The notes beneath the pieces are model-generated. The model did not search any database. It was given only the letters and a program-made list of their open reading frames with translations, and was not told the DNA's origin. A program made the position numbers and the translations under genes. From assembly GCA_035455445.1 (NCBI GenBank), contig DATIFC010000113.1, positions 1-11,060 of the forward strand: a stretch of 11,060 bases of DNA, in the 5' to 3' direction. This document shows, in pieces, positions 6,426-11,060 of the stretch. The stretch comes from AC-32 sp035455445. GTDB lineage: Bacteria; Actinomycetota; Thermoleophilia; Gaiellales; Gaiellaceae. Position 1 is the stretch's first letter. Each line of letters opens with the position of its first letter.

Positions 6426-7756
6426 CCGCGGAGCTCGCCGGCCTCGCGGTCCCAGCGCCAGTCGCGCGTCCCGTCGAGGTGCGTGCCGCCGAGCCAGCGG
6501 TCGGGCGGCGCGGCCTCGACGCGGTCGGCCTTCCCGGCGAGGACGTCGCGCCCGAGCCCGGTCAGCGCGACGCGGGCCGCGGCGAAGGCGTGCGCGTCGC
6601 CGAGCGGAGGCGGCGGCGGCAGCTCCTCGACGAGCGGCTGGAGCTCGGCCAGGCGCTTCCAGACCCACGCGTCGCCTGCGAACGGCGCCTCCTCGCGCGC
6701 CTGGCTCTCGACGAAGAGCTCCGGCGGGCGGCGCGGGCCCTCGAGCAGCGGCTCGAGCAGCTGGCGCTCGGTCCGGGAGAGCCCGGCCGCGGGGTCGGGC
6801 AGCTCCTCGAGCAGCCGCACCACGGCGGCCCCGAGGAACGGCAGGGCGGAGGTGCCCCGCTGGAGGAGCGCGGCCCACGCGGTCGGCTCGGGGGCGCGCA
6901 ACGCGTCCCATGCCTCCCGGGCGAGCCGGAGCATCTCCGCCGTGACGGGCCTGCGCTCCGGCCAGAGCGCCTCGAGCTCGTCCGGCCGAAGCGGCCCGAG
7001 GTGGTCCGCCGCCTGGATCAGCTCGACGCCGCGGTCGGCCGCCGCCAGGGCCTGCAGGAGCTGCAGCTGGTCGTACAGGTCGTGCTCGAACCAGAGGACC
7101 ACCTGCGTCTCCGCCTCGAGCGCGTGGCGGAAGAGCCGGTCGCGGCGCTCGAAGGACTCCAGCAGCGATCGCTCCGAGCCCCAGCCGCACTCGCTCAGGA
7201 AGCGCGCCCGGGCCCGCCGCAGCCCCGGCTCGTCGACGGCCGGGACCGGGCCCTCGTGCAGGACGTCCTGCCACGAGAGGACCGCGCCCCCGAGGGCCGT
7301 CTGCCGCAGCGTGTTGCCGGCGCTCTCGCCGTTCGTCACGTGCAGGAGCGCCCCGAGCTGCGGGTCGCGGCCGCCGCGGGCGAGGTAGGCGGCGCCGCAG
7401 GTGCAGTGGTCGAGCGAGTCGCAGGCGCAGCCGAGCACGCGTGCGAGCTCGTCCCGGACGTGCTGGAGGCTCGCGAGCTTCGCGTCGACCTCGTCGATCT
7501 TCTGCGCGAGGCGGACGCGGATCGACTCCTGCGCGCGCCCGCCGCGGGTGAGGCGCGTGTGCTCGGCGATCTCGGTGAGCGTGAAGCCGAGGCTCTGAGC
7601 CTCCTTGACGGCCTTCACGAAGCGGACGGTCTCCTCGTCGTAGGCGCGGTGCCCGTTCGGCCCGCGCGGCGGCTCGGGGAGCAGGCCGCGCCGCTCGTAG
7701 TAGCGGAGCGTCTCGACGTTCACCCCGGCGCGTCTGGCGACCTCTCCGATCCGCAT
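6422..7756 (-). CDS. MerR-type regulator fused to a DUF1835-like domain
   Basis: One uninterrupted 444-codon frame with two parts. Residues 1-70 are a MerR winged helix-turn-helix (MRIGEVARRAGVNVETLRYY, then ERRGLLP and NGHRAYDEE). Residues 74-108 are the dimerisation coiled coil. Residues 109-121, GCACDSLDHCTCG, have four cysteines (110, 112, 118, 120) where metal-sensing MerR proteins bind their ion. A stand-alone MerR would end near GAAYLARGG (about 129). From residue 138 the frame continues as LHVTNGESAGNTLRQ and VLSWQDVLHEGPVP, the typical beginning of DUF1835 proteins, followed by a long acidic alpha-helical region to the C-terminus. The function of DUF1835 is unknown to me. ATG 7756 lies just downstream of a MerR-style promoter. 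An internal GTG at 7339, codon 140, could make a separate 305-residue DUF1835 protein. No stop or frameshift separates the halves. Confidence 0.85.
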   Translation of the reverse strand: MRIGEVARRAGVNVETLRYYERRGLLPEPPRGPNGHRAYDEETVRFVKAVKEAQSLGFTLTEIAEHTRLTRGGRAQESIRVRLAQKIDEVDAKLASLQHVRDELARVLGCACDSLDHCTCGAAYLARGGRDPQLGALLHVTNGESAGNTLRQTALGGAVLSWQDVLHEGPVPAVDEPGLRRARARFLSECGWGSERSLLESFERRDRLFRHALEAETQVVLWFEHDLYDQLQLLQALAAADRGVELIQAADHLGPLRPDELEALWPERRPVTAEMLRLAREAWDALRAPEPTAWAALLQRGTSALPFLGAAVVRLLEELPDPAAGLSRTERQLLEPLLEGPRRPPELFVESQAREEAPFAGDAWVWKRLAELQPLVEELPPPPPLGDAHAFAAARVALTGLGRDVLAGKADRVEAAPPDRWLGGTHLDGTRDWRWDREAGELRG

Positions 7757-7765
7757 GGCGAAGCC

Positions 7766-7797
7766 ACTCTAGACCTGTACCTGGGTACGGATGTCAA
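7766..7797 (-). promoter_or_regulatory. MerR-type promoter and dyad operator of the MerR-DUF1835 gene
   Basis: On the minus strand, TTGACA (7797-7792) is followed by a perfect dyad GTACC-CA-GGTAC (7788-7777) and then a -10 TAGAGT (7771-7766). This gives a 20-bp spacer. The MerR family binds a dyad inside an overlong 19-20 bp spacer and twists the DNA to activate, and this layout matches that design. TCTAGA (18-bp spacer) is a poorer -10 match. The -10 ends 9 nt before the ATG, so a leaderless or near-leaderless transcript is likely. Autoregulation by the encoded MerR is the simplest reading. Confidence 0.75.
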
Positions 7798-7816
7798 GCG
7801 GCCTCGCACCTCCGGC

Positions 7817-7854
7817 TTGACAGGGGAACGTGTGTTCGTGTAGAACATACGTTC
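7817..7854 (+). promoter_or_regulatory. SOS promoter of imuB with two tandem LexA boxes
   Basis: TTGACA (7817-7822), an 18-bp spacer and TAGAAC (7841-7846) form a good promoter. Two palindromes of the Gram-positive/actinobacterial LexA type, GAAC-N4-GTTC, overlie it: GAACGTGTGTTC (7826-7837) in the spacer and GAACATACGTTC (7843-7854) covering the -10 and the likely start point. They are 17 bp apart centre to centre. LexA on either would block polymerase, so expression should rise on DNA damage. The imuB GTG is 10 nt after the -10, so the mRNA is probably leaderless. Confidence 0.88.
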
Positions 7855-7856
7855 CC

Positions 7857-9041
7857 GTGATCGCCTGCCTCGTCATCCCCGGCTTCGAGTTGCGGGCCGC
7901 GCTGCGCGAGCGACCGCGGCTGCAGCTCGAGCCTGCGGCGCTCGCCCCGGAGCCGGGAACCGATGCGCTGGTGGGGTCGGTGACCGCGGCCGCGGAGGCG
8001 GCCGGGGTGCGGCCGGGGATGCGGCTGGGCGAGGCGCTCGCGACGTGCCCGTCGCTGCAGCTCGTCGATCCCGACCCGGCGGCGGCCGAGGAAGCCTGGG
8101 AGGGGATCGTTCGCGCGCTCGAGGACGCGGGCTTCGCGGTCGACTCGGTCGCGCCCGGCTGCGCGTACTTCGAGACGCGCGGGGTGGAGCGGCTCTACGG
8201 CGGTCTCGAGCCGGCGCTGAAGCGGGCCCTGAAGGCGGTTGGGGCCGGCTGGGACGCGCGTGCCGGCGCGGCGGCGAGGCGCTTCGCGGCGCTGGCCGCG
8301 GCGAACGTCGCGCGCTCCGGGCAGGCGCTCGTCGTCTCCGACGAGCGGACGCGGGAGTTCCTCGCGCCGCTGCCGGTGAGCCTGCTGCCGGTCGACGCGC
8401 GCCGGCGCGCGGAGCTCGAGGAGCTGGGGGTGAAGAGGCTTGGAGAGCTTGCCGGGCTTCCGGGCGGCGCCGTGGCCGAACGTCTGGGGCCGGACGGCCG
8501 GCGCGCCTGGAGCCTGGCGAGGGGCGGCTCGAAGCGGCGCGTCCGCGGACGCAGGCCGGCGGCGGAGCTGTTCGAGACGCTGGAGTTCCCGGAGGCGGTC
8601 GGCAACGAGCTCACCCTGCGGCGTTCGCTCGGCGTGCTGCTCGACCGGCTGCTGGCCCGGCCGGAGCGAGGAGGGCGGGCCCTGCGCAAGGTCGCGCTTG
8701 CGGGGCGCCTGGTCGGCGGCGGCTCATGGCGGCGGACGGTGACGCTGCGCGACGCCACCGCCGATCCCACCCGCCTGCGGACCGCGCTCGCGCCGAAGCT
8801 CAACGACCTGCCGGCGCCGGTGGTGATGCTCCGCCTCGAGGCGCTGGTGCTCGCCGAGTCGGTGGGCAACCAGCTCGAGCTCGTGCGGCCCGAGGGCGAC
8901 GAGCTGCGGGATCACCTCCGCGAAGGGCTGCGCCAGGTCCGGGCCGGAACCGGGTCGGGATCCGTTTGCACCGTCGTCGAGGTCGCGCCGTGGTCACGCC
9001 TGCCCGAGCAGCGCGCGCTGCTGGTTCCTCGCGACGAATAA
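7857..9041 (+). CDS. imuB: ImuB, catalytically inactive Y-family polymerase homologue
   Basis: A 394-residue protein of the DinB/ImuB superfamily. In the SOS mutasome, ImuB is the non-catalytic hub linking DnaE2 and the beta clamp during error-prone lesion bypass. The Y-family fold is visible: MIACLVIPGFELRAAL at the start, then GVRPGMRLGEALATCPSLQLV, then the palm and little-finger regions. The catalytic acids are missing. The first Asp motif is replaced by LVIPGFE, and the usual S-x-D-E is here S97-V-A-P-G101. A possible clamp-binding peptide QLELV occurs at 339-343. The protein ends EQRALLVPRDE. The start is GTG 7857: upstream in-frame codons lie within the promoter and LexA boxes. There is no Shine-Dalgarno site, consistent with a leaderless message. 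No imuA precedes it. It is divergent from the MerR fusion gene. Confidence 0.92.
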   Translation: MIACLVIPGFELRAALRERPRLQLEPAALAPEPGTDALVGSVTAAAEAAGVRPGMRLGEALATCPSLQLVDPDPAAAEEAWEGIVRALEDAGFAVDSVAPGCAYFETRGVERLYGGLEPALKRALKAVGAGWDARAGAAARRFAALAAANVARSGQALVVSDERTREFLAPLPVSLLPVDARRRAELEELGVKRLGELAGLPGGAVAERLGPDGRRAWSLARGGSKRRVRGRRPAAELFETLEFPEAVGNELTLRRSLGVLLDRLLARPERGGRALRKVALAGRLVGGGSWRRTVTLRDATADPTRLRTALAPKLNDLPAPVVMLRLEALVLAESVGNQLELVRPEGDELRDHLREGLRQVRAGTGSGSVCTVVEVAPWSRLPEQRALLVPRDE

Positions 9042-9055
9042 ACGAGCCGGTCGCC

Positions 9056-9268
9056 GTGCGCGTCGAGGCGCACGTGGACGGCTCGCCGCGGTGCGTGAAC
9101 CGCGCCGAGGTCGTGCTGGTGCGCGAGGAGTGGCGAGTCGTCGACCGCTGGTGGACGGAGGAGCCTGTCTCGCGCCGGTACTTCGACGTCGTGCTGAGCG
9201 GGGGCGAGCACGCCGTCGTGTTCCTGGACGAGGAGGTGGGCCGCTGGTTCAGCCAGCGAGGGGTTTGA
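9056..9268 (+). CDS. Small DUF6504-like protein downstream of ImuB (start uncertain)
   Basis: A short basic/acidic protein with the pattern of the DUF6504-type domain found after ImuB in actinobacteria: V-x-V near the start, a central EEWRVVDRWWTEEP, then RRYFDVVL and VGRWFSQRGV at the end. From GTG 9056 it is 70 residues. The conserved region appears to begin earlier (RRINEPVAV), yet the codon at the expected start is ATA (9038-9040), overlapping the imuB stop as ATAA. The only other ordinary start is GTG 8990, inside imuB, with GAGG a few bases upstream. Possible explanations are an ATA start by translational coupling, a -1 frameshift fusing it to ImuB, or one of the two GTGs. Its function is unknown, presumably in the mutasome. 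It ends 5 bp from the convergent cupin stop. Confidence 0.72.
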   Translation: MRVEAHVDGSPRCVNRAEVVLVREEWRVVDRWWTEEPVSRRYFDVVLSGGEHAVVFLDEEVGRWFSQRGV

Positions 9269-9273
9269 CCGGG

Positions 9274-10050
9274 TCAGCGGCGCAAGCGGTCGACGAAGCC
9301 GCCGGGCGGCGCGTGCAGGTTGAGGAAGCGGATCGGCTCCGGCCCAGCGTGACGGAAGCCGTGCACCGCGCCGGGCGGCGCGGCGACGAACGTGCCCGTC
9401 CCGGCCACGCGCGGCTCGTCGCCGACGCGGAACTCGATCTGCCCCTCGAGCACGTAGAAGGCATCGACGTGGTCGGCGTGGGTGTGCGGGTCGACGCCCT
9501 CGAACTCGGGCCGGAAGGTCATGTCGATCGCGGTCAGCTGCGGGAGGTCGCAGAGGATCCGGTGGGTGCTGGCCTCGCGCTCGAGCGTCTCCGCGCTCTC
9601 GGGCGCGGTCAGGACGGCGTCGGCGAACGGCCGGCCGCCGTCGGAGGGCGGCTCGTGCTGGTCGAAGCTCCCACCGCGTCCTCGCAGGAGGTCGCCGAAC
9701 CCGACCGACGGCGCGTGCAGGTTGAGGAAGACGACCGTCTCGTCGCTCGCGTTGCGAAAGGTGTGGACGGTGTCCGGAGGGGCCGCGGCGAACATGCCGG
9801 GGCCCGCCGTGACGATCCTCCGCTCGGCGCCGAGCATCAGCTCCAGGCTGCCCTCGAGCACGTAGAAGGCGTCGGTGTGGTGGTGGTGGACGTGCGGCTC
9901 CGGCCCGTCCTCGCCGGGCGCGTAGCGGAACCACGTCACGATCAGGTCGTCGAGCTCCGCCAGGATCCGCAGGGTCTTCTCCGGGCGATCGGTCGTCGTC
10001 TCGCCGTCGCCGGGGGCTAGGAGCAGCGGCCGGTGGTCGTCGAGCTGCAT
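9274..10050 (-). CDS. Two-domain (bicupin) protein
   Basis: A 258-residue cytosolic protein with two tandem cupin_2 beta-barrels that resemble each other closely. Domain 1 has PHVHHHHTDAFYVLEG (His53, His55, Asp60) and AAPPDTVHTFRN (His96). Domain 2 has PHTHADHVDAFYVLEG (His189, His191, Asp196) and AAPPGAVHGFRH (His230). Each domain ends NLHAP..GF.D.LR. The usual metal-ligand Glu of cupin motif 1 is Asp in both, but both sites keep three histidines, so two metal centres are plausible. Quercetin-dioxygenase-like or sugar-binding roles are possible, and no substrate can be assigned. I chose ATG 10050, although GTG 10056 is in frame two codons upstream. Either way the 5' end overlaps the divergent dnaE2 start. 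The next in-frame start (GTG, in IVTWF) would cut into the first barrel. Confidence 0.87.
   Translation of the reverse strand: MQLDDHRPLLLAPGDGETTTDRPEKTLRILAELDDLIVTWFRYAPGEDGPEPHVHHHHTDAFYVLEGSLELMLGAERRIVTAGPGMFAAAPPDTVHTFRNASDETVVFLNLHAPSVGFGDLLRGRGGSFDQHEPPSDGGRPFADAVLTAPESAETLEREASTHRILCDLPQLTAIDMTFRPEFEGVDPHTHADHVDAFYVLEGQIEFRVGDEPRVAGTGTFVAAPPGAVHGFRHAGPEPIRFLNLHAPPGGFVDRLRR
9308..9730. repeat. Intragenic direct repeat within the bicupin gene
   Basis: A 21-nt identical sequence occurs at 9308-9328 and 9710-9730. The copies are 402 bp apart, an exact multiple of three, and both encode the FLNLHAP segment that closes each cupin barrel. A second near-identical pair encodes DAFYVLEG (about 9445-9465 and 9853-9873, one base different). 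This shows a tandem domain duplication that is still recognisable at DNA level. Confidence 0.7.
10019..10023 (+). promoter_or_regulatory. Ribosome binding site fixing the dnaE2 start
   Basis: AGGAG lies 9 bases before GTG 10033. An in-frame TAG at 10018-10020 overlaps it, so no upstream in-frame start is possible. This site lies inside the antisense cupin coding region, near that gene's 5' end. Confidence 0.85.
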
Positions 10051-11060
10051 GCGCACTCAGCCTATTCGTTCCTCGACGGCGCCTCGCTGCCGGAGGAGCT
10101 CGCTGCGCGGGCGGCGGAGCTCGGCTACGAAGCCCTGGCGCTGACCGACCACGACGGCGTCTACGGCTCGCTCGAGTTCGCGCACGCGGCCAAGGCGTTC
10201 GGCGTCCGGCCGATCACCGGCGCCGAGGTGACGCTGACGGACGGCTCGCACGTGACGCTGCTGGTCGAGAGCGCGCAGGGCTACGCGAACCTCTGCCGCC
10301 TGCTGACCGCCGCCCATGCTGGGACGCGGCTGAAGGAGGGCGCGGAGCCGCTGCCGCCCTCGCTCGACGCCGCGCTGCTCGCTGAGCTGAGCGACGGGCT
10401 CGTCTGCCTCTCCGGCTGCGCCCGGCACGGCATCGGCCTGCGCGACCCGAACGGCGCCGCGGTGCTCGCGCGCGCGTTCGGGCGGGAGCGGTTCCTCGTC
10501 GAGCTCCAGCGCCCGTACGAGCGCGGAGACGCCCGGCGGCTCGCGGCGCTGCGCGACCTCGCCGGCGCGCTCGGCGTCGAGACGGTCGCGACCGGCGATT
10601 CCCACGCGCACCACCCTCGCAGGGCCGCCCTCCAGGACGCGCTCGTCGCGATCCGCTGCCGCACCTCGCTCGACGGCTGCGAGGCGGAGCGGCGAGGCAA
10701 CCGCGAGAGCGTGCTCGCCTCGCCCGGCGAGCTCGAGGAGCGCTTCCCGGTCGACCGCGACGCCGTGCGGCGCACCGGGGAGCTCGCCGAGCGGCTCGAG
10801 TTCGACCTGACCGAGGACCTCGGCTACCGGTACCCCGACTTCTCCGACACCGGCGAGCCGGCGATCCGGCAGCTCGCGCGCGTCTGCGACCGCGCCTTCG
10901 CGGAGCGGTACGGCGACGCCAACGGCCACAAGCGGCGCGCGAGGCAGCGCCTCGACGACGAGCTGAAGCTGATCGACGAGCTCGGCCTGGCCGGGTTCTT
11001 CCTGCTGCACTGGGAGGTGCTCGAGCTCGCCCGCGAGTGCGCGCTCGAGGTGCGCGGCGG
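10033..11060 (+). CDS. dnaE2: Error-prone DNA polymerase III alpha subunit DnaE2 (N-terminal part, runs off window end)
   Basis: About 342 codons of a protein that is normally over 1000 residues, open to the window edge. It begins MVVELHAHSAYSFLDGASLP, the opening of the PHP domain of bacterial DnaE-type polymerases. Further PHP motifs are ALTDHDGVYG (His40), ITGAEVTL (Glu65), LVCLSGCARHGIG and VATGDSHAHHPRR (Asp189, His191, His193). Beyond it, RARQRLDDELKLIDELGLAGF and FLLHWEVLELARE match the start of the polymerase core. The assignment as DnaE2 rather than replicative DnaE1 rests on the upstream imuB and on the AELHxHSxxSFLDGAS style of the start. Its role is error-prone translesion synthesis with ImuB. 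Its first 18 bases overlap the divergent cupin start. No LexA box was seen just upstream, so SOS control may come by read-through from imuB. Confidence 0.92.
   Translation, partial: MVVELHAHSAYSFLDGASLPEELAARAAELGYEALALTDHDGVYGSLEFAHAAKAFGVRPITGAEVTLTDGSHVTLLVESAQGYANLCRLLTAAHAGTRLKEGAEPLPPSLDAALLAELSDGLVCLSGCARHGIGLRDPNGAAVLARAFGRERFLVELQRPYERGDARRLAALRDLAGALGVETVATGDSHAHHPRRAALQDALVAIRCRTSLDGCEAERRGNRESVLASPGELEERFPVDRDAVRRTGELAERLEFDLTEDLGYRYPDFSDTGEPAIRQLARVCDRAFAERYGDANGHKRRARQRLDDELKLIDELGLAGFFLLHWEVLELARECALEVRG

Noticed and set aside
4863..7274. Minus-strand open frame of about 800 codons spanning the rhomboid and comB regions
   Set aside because: It is low-complexity Arg/Ala/Gly/Pro sequence crossing several well-supported genes, a frame-shadow artefact of GC-rich codons.
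7768..7773. TCTAGA as -10 of the MerR promoter or as a special palindromic site
   Set aside because: TAGAGT two bases further on fits TANNNT and gives the 20-bp spacer expected for a MerR-regulated promoter.
6065..7843. Plus-strand open frame of about 590 codons antisense to the MerR-DUF1835 gene
   Set aside because: It is composed of RR, EE and LE runs with no family signature, whereas the opposite strand has clear MerR and DUF1835 motifs and a promoter.
9900..10032. LexA box immediately upstream of dnaE2
   Set aside because: Searched by eye for GAAC-N4-GTTC. Only half-sites such as GAAC near 9928 occur, with no matching GTTC.
10057..11010. Minus-strand open frame opposite dnaE2
   Set aside because: The plus strand has unmistakable PHP-domain motifs with a ribosome binding site. 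The antisense frame has no motifs.
1..11060. tRNA or rRNA genes, insertion sequences, prophage or defence modules
   Set aside because: No cloverleaf, transposase, integrase, terminal repeats or toxin-antitoxin pair could be recognised. Codon use is uniform across the window.

Overview
The window is very GC-rich, with G or C at almost every third codon position, GTG starts in most genes and very tight packing. The gene content is a secreted RTX-like calcium-binding protein, a zinc-finger rhomboid protease, a bacterial ComB and an ImuB/DnaE2 mutasome under actinobacterial-type LexA boxes. Together these suggest a high-GC actinobacterium, probably from the Thermoleophilia (Solirubrobacterales/Gaiellales-like). 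The lineage is an inference from composition and gene content, not from a marker gene.

Layout. 1-61 (-) is the first 20 codons of a VOC/glyoxalase-type gene, divergent from pyruvate phosphate dikinase (152-2764, +). A small lipoprotein gene follows (2806-3240, +). It converges, across a hairpin-rich gap, on a secreted GH26-like glycoside hydrolase (3326-4279, -). That gene is divergent from a secreted RTX-type calcium-binding repeat protein (4408-4866, +), with nested inverted repeats between them. The RTX gene converges on a rhomboid protease with an N-terminal zinc finger (4871-5710, -), which is divergent, across only 28 bp, from comB (5739-6425, +). comB shares its stop (CTAG) with a convergent MerR-DUF1835 fusion gene (6422-7756, -).

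The right third is the most informative part. A 100-bp divergent region (7757-7856) carries two promoters. Facing left is a MerR-type promoter with a long spacer and a GTACC-TG-GGTAC dyad. Facing right is a TTGACA promoter overlaid by two tandem GAAC-N4-GTTC LexA boxes. The right-hand promoter drives imuB (7857-9041), which encodes a catalytically dead Y-family polymerase homologue, followed by a small DUF6504-like frame with no ordinary start codon at its conserved beginning. A two-domain cupin gene lies on the opposite strand (9274-10050, -). After it comes dnaE2 (10033 to beyond the window end, +), recognisable by its PHP domain and a clear AGGAG site. This is a damage-inducible mutagenic translesion-synthesis locus, split by an antisense cupin and with no imuA in view.

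Nothing here is a clearly undescribed multi-gene system. The points most worth following are the MerR-DUF1835 fusion beside the SOS promoter, the abnormal start of the DUF6504 frame, and the head-to-head overlap of cupin and dnaE2. No tRNA, rRNA, CRISPR array, transposase or attachment site was seen. No intergenic stretch exceeds about 130 bp.
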